NCBI GenBank assembly: GCA_030448185.1 | Contig: JAUJNL010000016.1 | Span: forward strand, 1 to 64,000 | Length of the DNA: 64,000 nt | From: Cytophagales bacterium | Lineage (GTDB): Bacteria; Bacteroidota; Bacteroidia; Cytophagales; 172606-1 | Direction: 5' to 3' | Part shown: one piece after another, positions 1 to 8,158 of the stretch | Layout of the letters: the number at the start of each line of letters is the position of its first letter | Numbering within the stretch: the stretch's first letter is position 1 | Program-made: the position numbers and the translations under genes | Notes under the pieces: model-generated | The model's database searches: none | What the model was told of the DNA's origin: nothing | Seen by the model: only the letters and a program-made list of their open reading frames with translations

Positions 1-71
1 CGCTATGTATCTCATTGACAATGAATTAGTTATAAAATTCACAAAAAAGTAAATTCTTAACAAGTTGATTT

Positions 72-257
72 TTAATGAGTTATACTTTCCAAACCGGGAA
101 TTGCTGTGATCAATAGGAGAGAGGCCCGGCAGCATCTGGGTGCTTGCCGGCTTAAGGATTGCGTAAAAGAAGAGGCGGCAGAGAAAGCGGCAGTCAGGAC
201 TTGGCAGAAACTGACCGTGACTACGGCAAAGAGTGCGGAAAGAATTATTTTGCCCAT
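72..257 (-). CDS. Possible small secreted peptide
   Basis: A 61-codon frame starting MGKIILSALFAVVTVSFCQV, which looks like a bacterial signal peptide (Lys near the start, a hydrophobic core, Ala-rich end). The rest is Ser/Arg/Cys-rich with no family I recognise. No convincing ribosome binding site precedes the ATG, and an ORF of 73 codons overlaps on the other strand, so either or neither may be real. Confidence 0.3.
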   Translation of the reverse strand: MGKIILSALFAVVTVSFCQVLTAAFSAASSFTQSLSRQAPRCCRASLLLITAIPGLESITH

Positions 258-365
258 GGCAGAAAGAGTGTCAGCAAGTAGTAACGCTAATTTGAGAAGC
301 CGTCGGATGGCTCTTTCTTGTCGGTGATAATGGCAGACAACTTAATTCTGGATATCGAAAATCGT

Positions 366-707
366 TTATACGGCCATCTGGTATTGACTGGCAAAAAGCT
401 CATCAGCTATGGGTTCTTTCCAAAGCAGATCGATACACCAGCGGGTGCAGTCCCGGATAAATTCATTCAACGTAGTGGGACGCCTTAGTGCCTGGCCATT
501 TAAGTGGTAGCTATGCCCGTCGAACCAGAGTATATTGCGTTCTTCGGAACTGTCAATATAACGTCCGAAAGCTTCGTAATGCTCCCAGCCTTCAAAACAC
601 TCAACAATCAGCTCTGGGGTGAAGGGCTGCTTATACACATCCTGGATGGCTGCTGAATCTAAATGCGGAAAATGACTGACAAATTCCTCAAAAACCAGAC
701 TTTTCAT
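366..707 (-). CDS. Hypothetical protein, 113 aa
   Basis: Hypothetical soluble protein read from the internal ATG (MKSLVFEEFVSHFPHLD). The same frame extends 14 codons further to a TTG, so the start is uncertain; an AGGAG-like run lies between the two candidates. The sequence is acidic and aromatic-rich (several Trp, Tyr, Phe, and a Trp-Cys pair near the C-terminus), has no signal peptide or membrane segment, and ends QYQMAV. It has the composition of a real globular protein. I recognise no domain and assign no function. It stands alone, convergent with nothing obvious. Confidence 0.6.
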   Translation of the reverse strand: MKSLVFEEFVSHFPHLDSAAIQDVYKQPFTPELIVECFEGWEHYEAFGRYIDSSEERNILWFDGHSYHLNGQALRRPTTLNEFIRDCTRWCIDLLWKEPIADELFASQYQMAV

Positions 708-950
708 AGCGGTAACAGATGGATAACTATTGTTGACACTCCTTTGCAAAAATGCAGCAGCGCGTCAATAATATTGGTCTTATTCTGTTTACCTCTCTTA
801 CTGATGTAGGATTATTTCGCGAAAAAGCTGGTTTTCAACCGGGCACCTGGGCAACAAATCTTCTCAAAGCTTTTCGGCGACTCATAGCGCCTGCAAGGCG
901 TACAGGAAGCAGACCAGCCAGTGTACCGGGATCAGGCAGGTAACCGCCGC

Positions 951-1163
951 CTAGCTGTTACCGACCAGTCCGTACAGGATCATAATCCGTCCAAATCGCT
1001 GATTGATGTAAAGTTTATCTTCAGGAGTGCCCAGCGGACCATCATACTGCAAATATCCCCCCGACAGGACTCGTGCCCGGTTTGGTTCTTCGCCTATTTC
1101 CAGTAAGCGGTCATAAATATCACCCCGGAGCAGGCGTACTTCTTCTTTTTTCCAATCCTCCAT
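951..1163 (-). CDS. Hypothetical protein, 70 aa
   Basis: A small soluble frame beginning MEDWKKEEVRLLRGDIYDRL, rich in charged residues with a helical N-terminal half and a Gly/Tyr-rich centre. No signal peptide, membrane span or known motif is visible. The amino-acid composition is balanced and the frame closes properly, which favours a real gene, but it is short and I cannot name a family. It is transcribed away from the MOSC gene that begins 263 bp further right. Confidence 0.5.
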   Translation of the reverse strand: MEDWKKEEVRLLRGDIYDRLLEIGEEPNRARVLSGGYLQYDGPLGTPEDKLYINQRFGRIMILYGLVGNS

Positions 1164-1425
1164 AGGTTGTCAGCGTATATAGCTGTTCGGTTATTATTAA
1201 TGTAAGTGGTAAATACAGTCTTTTATGACAATGCCAACCACTAACGGCAGATGCAAGAACAGGGTTACAATAACTGCCGGAAAACTACAACACCCGATGA
1301 TTATTTCCGAAATTTAATTGACCTTTCCTTTGAATAAAAAGCTCCGGCCAGCATTGGAATACAGTCCGGACCGAATGTAATAGTTCCCTTACAAAAACAC
1401 CTAACTTATACTAACCCATTTTACC

Positions 1426-1938
1426 GTGAGTTATATTCCCGCTACTGACTCCACTATTGGAAAACTGCTATCCGTCGTACCTAAACCCGGTGAAGTAACC
1501 TGGATTGGAATTCGTCCGGCCCGTCGGGTACCCGTTAGTCCTGTGCCGGAGGTTGAGGCCATTGCCGGCCGCGGTTTGGCTGGTGATCATTACAAAGGCA
1601 GCCCTTCGAGCTCCCGGCAAGTCACCTTGATTCAGGCGGAGCATCTGACGGCGGTAGCCTCTTTTTTACAACTGCCCGAAGTGCCTCCGGCCTGGGTGCG
1701 GCGCAATATTGTGGTAAAAGGCATTAACCTGCTGGCCTTGAAGGATAAGCAATTTTACGTGGGCGAGGCTTTGCTGGAGATGACCGGACTCTGTCATCCG
1801 TGTTCCTACATGGAAGAGGTATTAGGAGAAGGCGGCTATAATGCCATGCGGGGGCATGGGGGCATCACGGCCCGCATTATCCGGGGAGGCATCATCCGGG
1901 TGAGTGACCCAGTCCGCATCGCGTCCACTGAGGCTTAA
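1426..1938 (+). CDS. MOSC domain-containing protein
   Basis: A 170-aa MOSC domain protein (molybdenum cofactor sulfurase C-terminal fold, as in YiiM). It shows the family's early GLAGDHY segment (about residues 50-57), the central RQVTLIQAEHL (about 64-75), NIVVKGINLLAL (about 94-105) and the late Cys-containing GLCHPCSYMEE, where the conserved cysteine sits. Known MOSC proteins bind or transfer sulfur in Moco chemistry; the substrate here is unknown. The start is a GTG (GTGAGTTATATT) and no in-frame ATG lies near it. Length is normal for a stand-alone MOSC protein. It has no obvious operon partner; the DoxX-like gene follows after about 90 bp. Confidence 0.85.
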   Translation: MSYIPATDSTIGKLLSVVPKPGEVTWIGIRPARRVPVSPVPEVEAIAGRGLAGDHYKGSPSSSRQVTLIQAEHLTAVASFLQLPEVPPAWVRRNIVVKGINLLALKDKQFYVGEALLEMTGLCHPCSYMEEVLGEGGYNAMRGHGGITARIIRGGIIRVSDPVRIASTEA

Positions 1939-2027
1939 TTGTATTACCCGTGCCATCCTTTACAAAAGCTTTACGACTCGGTATTTCCCGGCAACGCTCA
2001 CTAACCTGACCCGTGTAACTATTTTGA

Positions 2028-2372
2028 TTGTACGTAATGGCGTTGCTCTATGTAGTGGCCGGCATCAATCATTTTCTAAATCCAGCTGTGTATAAAAGAA
2101 TCATGCCGCCATATCTGCCGTACCCGGTGGCGCTTATTTACCTCAGCGGCATCTGCGAAATCGGGTTTGGCTTACTACTGCTGCCGTCGGTCACGAGACC
2201 GGTAGCCGCCTGGCTGCTTATTGCCTTACTGGTTGCCGTCTTCCCGGCCAATGTGCAAATGGCACTTAACTACTGGCGTGCCCATCATCCGTACCTGTGG
2301 CTTGCCGTGCTGCGACTGCCCTTACAATTGGTGCTAATTGCCTGGGCCTGGTGGTATACCAAAATTCCCTGA
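2028..2372 (+). CDS. DoxX-like family membrane protein
   Basis: About 114 aa and almost wholly hydrophobic, with four probable membrane segments. It carries the DoxX-family opening VVAGINHFLNP and the PYLPYPVALIYLSGICEIG stretch typical of DoxX-like proteins of unknown function. The frame opens with TTG straight after an in-frame stop; an ATG three codons later (2037) is equally plausible. Family members usually have some extra residues before the first span, and the frame directly upstream reads LTNLTRVTILIV, so the true N-terminus may have been lost to a single-base indel near 2025. Role unknown. Confidence 0.7.
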   Translation: MYVMALLYVVAGINHFLNPAVYKRIMPPYLPYPVALIYLSGICEIGFGLLLLPSVTRPVAAWLLIALLVAVFPANVQMALNYWRAHHPYLWLAVLRLPLQLVLIAWAWWYTKIP

Positions 2373-2441
2373 TTACTAACTTGGATAAAAGCCAAACTGG
2401 CCAAGCGGTTTTTCGATTTGTTAACAAAATTCCCCAAGCCA

Positions 2442-2490
2442 GCCTTCCGGAAATGATCCCTGGCGGAGAGAAAAATTTTTGCCGGAAGGC
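2442..2490. other. 9-bp inverted repeat (hairpin)
   Basis: Arms GCCTTCCGG (2442-2450) and CCGGAAGGC (2482-2490) are perfectly complementary around a 31-nt loop. It lies 70 bp after the DoxX-like gene. There is no T-run after it, so it is not a classical terminator; it may be a processing or pausing structure. Confidence 0.35.
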
Positions 2491-2594
2491 AATTAAAGCA
2501 AGATTAAGCAGTTAGTAGAATTTAGCAAGCTATTGATAAATTACGCTTCTTTCTTGCCCTACCCATTCGTAAACAACGATTACATAACCATACT

Positions 2595-3018
2595 ATGCAG
2601 GCTACCAACCAATCTGATTTCTTTAACTATTTTGGAATTGAAAGAATAGAAGCTTACCGCGTCAGAGAGCAGCTTTATGATAACCCGGTAGAAGCAGCCA
2701 GGGCTCAACTGTTAGTCAGGTTAAACGCATTAAAATCATAATATATTGAAAATCAATAGATTATATAATAAAATTTAGGCTTGTCTAAAGTATATATCAT
2801 TGACTATCAGACCATTAATGTTTTTGATGCGTTTAACCTGACTGTTAGTGGAGATTGATGCGTTAAATAAACAGACTGTTTATATTAAAGAAGACGGCCT
2901 TTCGTCAACTCCAGAAATAGCTTCGTGGGAGCCTGCTAACTGGGAACAATTCAGCAACCAACTGCGCCGCGTCGGGACGCTGATGGAATTTATCCGGCAA
3001 CAGGGAAAACAATTCTGA
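2595..3018 (+). pseudogene. Small hypothetical gene split by a MITE
   Basis: The left part starts ATG (MQATNQSDFFNYFGIERIEA) and runs in frame into the inserted element, where it stops at 2741. The right part resumes at 2841 with LLVEIDALNKQTVYIKED and ends GKQF at 3018. Removing the 124-bp element plus one 9-bp target copy restores one uninterrupted frame of 96 codons with no other change. The restored protein is soluble and helical, without recognisable domain; function unknown. The two halves being cleanly in frame shows that the gene was intact when the element landed and that the insertion is recent. Confidence 0.8.
2717..2840. mobile_element. MITE-like element, 124 bp
   Basis: The ends are imperfect terminal inverted repeats of about 25 bp: left CAGGTTAAACGCATTAAAA, right (complement) CAGGTTAAACGCATCAAAA. 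It is flanked by the identical 9-bp direct repeat ACTGTTAGT at 2708-2716 and 2841-2849, the expected target-site duplication. The interior is AT-rich and has no coding capacity, so movement must depend on a transposase elsewhere. None of the transposases in this window shares these ends. Confidence 0.85.
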
Positions 3019-3098
3019 GTGTAAGGAAATGGATGGACGATTTGAAAGCTGCTGGCAAAAAATGATAAATAGTTGAGCAAAAAATGAATGATGAATGT

Positions 3099-3162
3099 CG
3101 AACAAGGAACGCCGAATGAAGAAGTGTTAAAAGTTCCTTATTCATTCGACGTTCCTTGTTCG
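3099..3162. repeat. 21-bp inverted repeat after isomerase gene
   Basis: Arms 3099-3119 and 3142-3162 pair over 21 bp with one mismatch (core CGAACAAGGAACG). It lies 22 bp beyond the stop of the minus-strand isomerase gene, where it could end transcription, although no T-run follows. Related GTTCG-rich runs occur at about 50932-50972. Confidence 0.5.
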
Positions 3163-3184
3163 TTATTTGATAGCTGTTTAACGG

Positions 3185-4120
3185 TCAAACTCCCTCGGTG
3201 GCAGCCTTCATTTTGGCCAGACCATTTTGAGCTACTTTTAGGGCGTCCTGCGCGTAGTAATCCTTATTAAACACTTCCAACGAAATAATCAGCGGCTGTC
3301 CGGGGGTACGGATTGCTTCGAGGATGCGGCGAAGTGGTGCTACTCCGTCACCGGTATATACCCGGTCGGCATCGGTAATGGTAGCTGGTGGAATCGTGGA
3401 GGGATAATCGTTTACGTGGAAAATCTCAATGCTCTGCTTGCCCACCAGGTGCAGGCTATCGATACTGGAGCCACCCTTATAGAGGTGGTACACGTCGAGC
3501 AGCAGCCTTGCTGATGGGTGGCCGCTTTCGGCAGCTACATACAATACTTCACTCAGGCGGCTCAGGTTTTGGGAGAAACCCCAGAGTTCCAGATGGGGTA
3601 CTACACCCGTTTGTTCCCCTAATTCCAGAATAGTACGGTAGCGTTCACCCGCCCGTTTCAGGTCAAGCCCCGCCTCTTTGGTAGCACCCATGGGTGGGGC
3701 AGCCGTACGGCGGCAGCCCAGCTCGGCCAGCTGCTCCATTTCACGCTTAAGCTGTTCAATTCCTTTGGTCCGGGTGGCCTCGTCATCCACAATCCACTGG
3801 GCAAAACCAATGGCGTTTTCGACCTTAAGGCCCAGGTCATTGATTCTTTTGCGGGCACCGGCCAGCGTACCACCCGTATCCAGGTAAGTCTGCAAAGAAT
3901 TCATCCAGATTTCTACAGACCGGAAACCAGCCTTCGAAGCAATTTCCAGTTCCTTGACGAAGCCAAGCTTGTGACCCCGGATGGTACTCATGTTCAGGCA
4001 ATAGGTAAAAGCCGTTTTAGCAACGGGCTGAGACTGGCCTGGCTGGGGTAACAGCGACAAGCCAGCGGCGGCGCCCAATCCCTTCAGGAGGTGGCGACGA
4101 TTTAACAATGATTCAGGCAT
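3185..4120 (-). CDS. Tat-exported sugar isomerase/epimerase-like TIM barrel
   Basis: A 311-aa protein of the xylose isomerase-like TIM barrel family (AP endonuclease family 2, PF01261). The N-terminus NRRHLLKGLGAAAGLSLL is a twin-arginine signal, so it is probably folded and then exported to the periplasm. Barrel motifs include SVEIW (about residues 68-72), the HLELWGF strand, LLLDVYHLY, EIFHVNDYP and the closing ISLEVFN, which supply the Glu, Asp, His and Glu metal ligands of the family. Typical roles are isomerisation or epimerisation of sugar derivatives or inositols. Length is normal. It is monocistronic here and transcribed away from the PBP gene. Confidence 0.85.
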   Translation of the reverse strand: MPESLLNRRHLLKGLGAAAGLSLLPQPGQSQPVAKTAFTYCLNMSTIRGHKLGFVKELEIASKAGFRSVEIWMNSLQTYLDTGGTLAGARKRINDLGLKVENAIGFAQWIVDDEATRTKGIEQLKREMEQLAELGCRRTAAPPMGATKEAGLDLKRAGERYRTILELGEQTGVVPHLELWGFSQNLSRLSEVLYVAAESGHPSARLLLDVYHLYKGGSSIDSLHLVGKQSIEIFHVNDYPSTIPPATITDADRVYTGDGVAPLRRILEAIRTPGQPLIISLEVFNKDYYAQDALKVAQNGLAKMKAATEGV

Positions 4121-4377
4121 AAGGGGAGGCTATAATTGCGGGCCTAAAATTATCTTATTTTTCGTTTCTCGATGCCTGTACTATAGCCTTTTTGTCTACC
4201 GGATGAAATAACACCCATATGATATTGGTTGTTCGCTGTTATCCAGTGTCCATTTACTTAAATTAAGTTCGGGGTTACTTTCAACAATAAAAACCAATAA
4301 TGACGTCGTTTTTATCCTATTGAAAAGAATAGCCATAACATTTGGGTGGGTGAAACCCAATAATGGCCTACCCTTGG

Positions 4378-4389
4378 GGGTGATCACCC
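4378..4389. promoter_or_regulatory. Palindrome GGGTGATCACCC upstream of PBP gene
   Basis: A perfect 12-bp palindrome 41 bp before the TTG start of the PBP gene, within a 310-bp stretch (4121-4430) that has no gene. It could be an operator or a short hairpin. The only support is its symmetry and position. Confidence 0.3.
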
Positions 4390-4430
4390 GGTAGATATCC
4401 TGGTTAACTTACGTTATTTAAGCTATCACT

Positions 4431-7031
4431 TTGAAGGAACTGATTAAAAATAGCCGACGGATAGCAGTAGCCGTGCTGCAATTTATATTTGATAAACTGA
4501 TTTATCCGGTTGGCCACTGGCTGCGAGAAACGGGTTTGCAGCTCTATGACCGGCATGAGGCCAAGTTTACGGCAGCATATTGGCAGCAGCAATTTACCCG
4601 GCTCCGGCAATACGACTGGCGCCGGGCCCGGTGGTCTGACTTTGCTTTCATCTTCCGGGGGGCGCTACGCTCTTTTGCGGGCCTGATTGCCTTTGGTTTT
4701 ATTCTGTTTCTGGCAGTCTACGCGGGTTTGTTTGGCCGGATGCCTTCATCAGCTGCCTTAAAAGCCCAGCAGAACAATACGGCTTCGGAAGTGTATTCGG
4801 CAGACAGTGTACTGCTCGGGCGGTACTACATCCAGGACCGGACCAGGGTAACCTACGAACAGATTGCAACCCCGGTCATTAACGCCCTGATTGCTACGGA
4901 AGATGTTCGTTTTTATGAACACGCCGGGGTGGATTCGCGAAGCTTGCTCCGGGTATTTTTTAAAACCTTGCTCCTCCAGGAAGAAAACTCCGGTGGCGGC
5001 AGTACGCTTAGCCAGCAACTGGCCAAAAACCTGTATCCCCGCCGCCCCTACTGGTTGCTGAGCACGGGCATTAATAAGCTGCAGGAAATGATCATTGCCC
5101 GCAAGCTGGAGAATCTCTATTCCAAGCAAGAAGTCCTGGAGTTGTATTTGAATACTGTTCCGTTGGGAGGCGACCTGTACGGCATTGAACGGGCCGCCCA
5201 GCGTTTTTTCAATAAGTCGGCCCATTCGCTGAAGACGGAAGAGGCAGCCGTGCTGGTGGGGATGCTGAAGGCCAATACCACCTATAACCCCCGGCTGAAC
5301 CCCGAAAAATCGCAGCATCGGCGTAACGTGGTGCTGAACCAGATGGTAAAGTATAATTACCTGGCTCCCGAAGAAGGAGACTCTCTTAAACAATTACCGC
5401 TGGAGCTGAACTATAACTACCAGACCCATAATGATGGGCTGGCACCTTATTTCAGGGAGCAACTGCGGCTCGAACTAGTAAAATGGTGCGTCAACCGCGA
5501 AAAAGAGGATGGTACACCCTACAATCTGTATACGGATGGATTAAAAATTTACACGACCATTCACTCCCGGGTGCAGACCCACGCCGAAAAGTCAGTGCGG
5601 AAGCGAATGGCCCGTTTGCAAAAGGTATTTGATGCTCACTGGAAAGGCCGTACGCCCTGGGACAAAAATGCTCCCGTGATTGAAAATGCCATGCGGCACT
5701 CAGCCCGGTACATTCAATTAAAGGAAGCCGGAAAAACGGATGAGGAAATTGAGCGGATTTTCCAGGAACCCGTACTAATGCCGGTTTTCGATTGGCAAGG
5801 TACCACCAGGAAGGAGATGAGTCCACTGGATTCTTTGCGGTATTACCAGCGGTTCCTCAATGTTGGATTAGTATCTATGGAACCCCGTACCGGCTACGTG
5901 CGGGCCTGGGTAGGGGGCATTGACCACCATGTGTTTAAATACGATCATGTCCGGTCACGCCGGCAGGCTGGCTCCACTTTCAAGCCGATTGTGTATGCGG
6001 CGGCGCTGGAAAGAGGCATGGACCCCTGCACGTATTTTCCCAATCAGCGGGTAAATTATCCGGACTTCGAAAACTGGTCGCCCCGTAACGCCGACAACCA
6101 GTACGGCGGGCAGTACTCGATGCGCGGGGCGCTGGCCCATTCCGTAAATACAGTTTCCGCCCAGATCCTGATGCAAACCGGCATTGATCCTACCGTAACC
6201 CTGGCCCGGCGTCTGGGAATTGGCAGCCAATTGCCGGAAGTACCCGCCCTCGCTCTGGGGGTAGCCAATGTTTCGTTGCTGGAAATGGTAGGAGTTTATA
6301 CCGCTTTTGCCAGTGATGGGTATCAGGTGCCACCGGTATACGTCACCAGCATTGTAGATCAGAATGGAAAAGTAATCCGTCAGCACCAGCCTAGAACCGG
6401 CAGGCAGCAGGTATTATCCTATAAAAATGCAGCGATTATGCTGAAGCTGATGCAGGGGGTAGTAGAGGAGGGGAATGCCGCCAGCTTACGGTATCAGTAC
6501 GGTCTAACTATGGACATTGCCGGCAAAACGGGTACCACCCAGGATCATGCCGACGGCTGGTTTATTGGTATCACGCCCAATCTGGTTACGGGTGTTTGGG
6601 TGGGGGCCGAAAGTCCACTGGTGCGCTTCCGTACCCTGGCCCTGGGGCAGGGAGCGGCTACCGCATTACCCGTTTGGGGCGATTTTATGGTTTCGCTTAC
6701 CCGTGACTCCCGTTTCAAGGCTTACCGGCACAGCCAATTTCGCCCCTTGCCTTCGTTCCTGGAAGAGCAGATGGATTGCGATTCTTTTATCGATGATAGT
6801 CCGGAGCCGGAAGAGGAGGAAGGATTTTCGCTGGACAATCTGCTGGAGCGGATTTTCGAAAAGCGGGACAAGGGCGATGAAGAAGATGATGAACAGGAAA
6901 AGCAGGAAGAGGAGGAGGAGAAGCAACGGGAGGAAGCGTTAAAAGCCGAAGAGAAGGAGCAGCGCAAGGAGGAACGGAGGAGAAGAAGGCTTGAAAGAGA
7001 ATTGGAGCGACAGGAGCGGGATAATAATTAG
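4431..7031 (+). CDS. Class A penicillin-binding protein (PBP1A type)
   Basis: An 866-aa bifunctional peptidoglycan synthase. A membrane span lies at about residues 78-101. The GT51 transglycosylase follows, with the catalytic Glu in ATEDVRFYEH (about 155-164) and GGSTLSQQLAKN (about 189-200). The transpeptidase has the SxxK motif STFK (about 513-516), SVN (about 570) and KTGTT (about 698-702). It polymerises and cross-links glycan at the inner membrane. The C-terminus is a long charged tail of alternating Glu and Arg/Lys blocks (about residues 780-866), a low-complexity extension. The start is TTG, since the next ATG lies well inside the protein. Long antisense ORFs inside it are shadows. Confidence 0.93.
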   Translation: MKELIKNSRRIAVAVLQFIFDKLIYPVGHWLRETGLQLYDRHEAKFTAAYWQQQFTRLRQYDWRRARWSDFAFIFRGALRSFAGLIAFGFILFLAVYAGLFGRMPSSAALKAQQNNTASEVYSADSVLLGRYYIQDRTRVTYEQIATPVINALIATEDVRFYEHAGVDSRSLLRVFFKTLLLQEENSGGGSTLSQQLAKNLYPRRPYWLLSTGINKLQEMIIARKLENLYSKQEVLELYLNTVPLGGDLYGIERAAQRFFNKSAHSLKTEEAAVLVGMLKANTTYNPRLNPEKSQHRRNVVLNQMVKYNYLAPEEGDSLKQLPLELNYNYQTHNDGLAPYFREQLRLELVKWCVNREKEDGTPYNLYTDGLKIYTTIHSRVQTHAEKSVRKRMARLQKVFDAHWKGRTPWDKNAPVIENAMRHSARYIQLKEAGKTDEEIERIFQEPVLMPVFDWQGTTRKEMSPLDSLRYYQRFLNVGLVSMEPRTGYVRAWVGGIDHHVFKYDHVRSRRQAGSTFKPIVYAAALERGMDPCTYFPNQRVNYPDFENWSPRNADNQYGGQYSMRGALAHSVNTVSAQILMQTGIDPTVTLARRLGIGSQLPEVPALALGVANVSLLEMVGVYTAFASDGYQVPPVYVTSIVDQNGKVIRQHQPRTGRQQVLSYKNAAIMLKLMQGVVEEGNAASLRYQYGLTMDIAGKTGTTQDHADGWFIGITPNLVTGVWVGAESPLVRFRTLALGQGAATALPVWGDFMVSLTRDSRFKAYRHSQFRPLPSFLEEQMDCDSFIDDSPEPEEEEGFSLDNLLERIFEKRDKGDEEDDEQEKQEEEEEKQREEALKAEEKEQRKEERRRRRLERELERQERDNN

Positions 7032-7059
7032 CCAGGGAAGGCCAAAGATGGGTTTCTCA

Positions 7060-7340
7060 CAAAATAGTGGAGTGATGGAACAGACCTGACAATGCTTGAC
7101 ATTGGGTCTGCAAACTTTCCATTACGACGTTATCATAACGGACCCCAATCAGGGCTTGGCCTGAGGTCCATTCCCTTTTCGGCTCATGGAACAGGTGATG
7201 TAGTAGTCTTTGAGTAATTGTTGATAGTCGTTGCTGGCATACTGGCTACCCCGGTCAGAATGGTGGAGTAGGCCCTTTGCTGGTCTTCTTACTAGTAGAG
7301 CCATCCGTAAAGCACTCATCTCATCACACTGCATCGTTGC
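7060..7340 (-). mobile_element. IS3-family transposase remnant (orfB end)
   Basis: The minus strand carries HHSDRGSQYAS, followed by the SMSRKGN motif and, in another frame, YDNVVMES. These are the closing part of the DDE integrase domain of IS3-type OrfB. The match is only about 90 residues, with at least one frameshift, and is joined directly to a truncated TonB receptor. No complete element ends can be placed. It is a fossil, not an active element. Confidence 0.75.
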
Positions 7341-7647
7341 CCGGAACGGATATACTATATCCCCCGTCGGCATTCGTAACTACGCCACTAGTGGTACCTT
7401 TTACGAGTACGTTTACGCCGGGCAGGGTCGAACCGTCATCTTGCGAAGTAACCTTACCCGCTATGGTCCGGGATTGGGCCCAGGCGCCGGTTACGGACAA
7501 AATCAATAAACAACATGCCAAAGCTGTTTGCCGCAGCAACCCTAGTAATGGTAACGCTGATCGTTCTGCTGTTGAATGATTGGTCTTATCAGGCGGAGCA
7601 AAGGTTCCTGCTGACAAACCTCTGAATGGATTGTAAGAGTACATCAT
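7330..7647 (-). pseudogene. SusC/TonB receptor N-terminal remnant
   Basis: About 105 codons of the beginning of a SusC-type receptor: a start, a hydrophobic signal (CCLLILSVTGAWAQS), then the carboxypeptidase-regulatory-like domain (GKVTSQDDGSTLPGVNVLVK, GTTSGVVTNADGGYSISVPG). The frame then leaves homology and stops inside the IS3 remnant, so the other 90 percent of the receptor is gone. It is oriented opposite to the intact SusC gene 500 bp away and is probably a relic of another uptake locus. Confidence 0.8.
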
Positions 7648-7659
7648 AGAGATTGGGAA

Positions 7660-8158
7660 GGATTAGGTTGGGAAAGAAAAAACGGATGGGCGATTATTAA
7701 TACTATAAATAAATATGATTTTACTAATATTTATTTATACTTGATATGATGCAAGTAATGCAATCAGTTGAATGATTCCAAAAATTATGGAATAATTTTT
7801 AGTAAAACTTACATTAAGCAATTTTTTTCAAGATTCGCACTTTGGGCAATTTTAGTCCTATGAACTGCAGCGCTTGGTAAGATTTCCGGCTGCGAAAGTC
7901 CTCCGATTCCGCCTTGGGCATTACTACCAGACCCTAAGTAGCGAAAGGTATAACTATCCCAATTTTAAAGTTGATTCGACTAAACTTCTGATTGTCAGCA
8001 TGAAGATCGGCAGGACTGAGAAAGTTTGCGGGCAAGAGGCTTCGAAATGGCCCGTTTTGTCTGAGAGCCCTCATTAGAGAGGAAAATAAAAGCGGGTAAT
8101 AATTTTGGCTTAACAGAAAATTAATGATTAAATTACTTTTTCCTTAAAAAGAATACTT
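7660..8158. other. Gene-free upstream region of SusC
   Basis: A 500-bp stretch that is AT-rich, especially 7680-7830 and 8080-8158. I see no credible gene; the 67-codon frame at 7874-8077 has no ribosome binding site or recognisable content. It presumably contains the promoter for the SusC/SusD pair, but no single promoter match stands out. Confidence 0.5.

Noticed and set aside
752-943. A 63-codon ORF after the 366-707 gene
   Set aside because: Late part is Arg/Pro/Ser-rich in the manner of random frames; nothing supports translation.
4758-5393. A 211-codon antisense ORF inside the PBP gene
   Set aside because: It is a shadow of a clearly conserved coding region; its translation has no domain content and no ribosome binding site.
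7874-8077. A 67-codon ORF upstream of SusC
   Set aside because: No ribosome binding site, no recognisable motif, and it lies in a region expected to hold a promoter.
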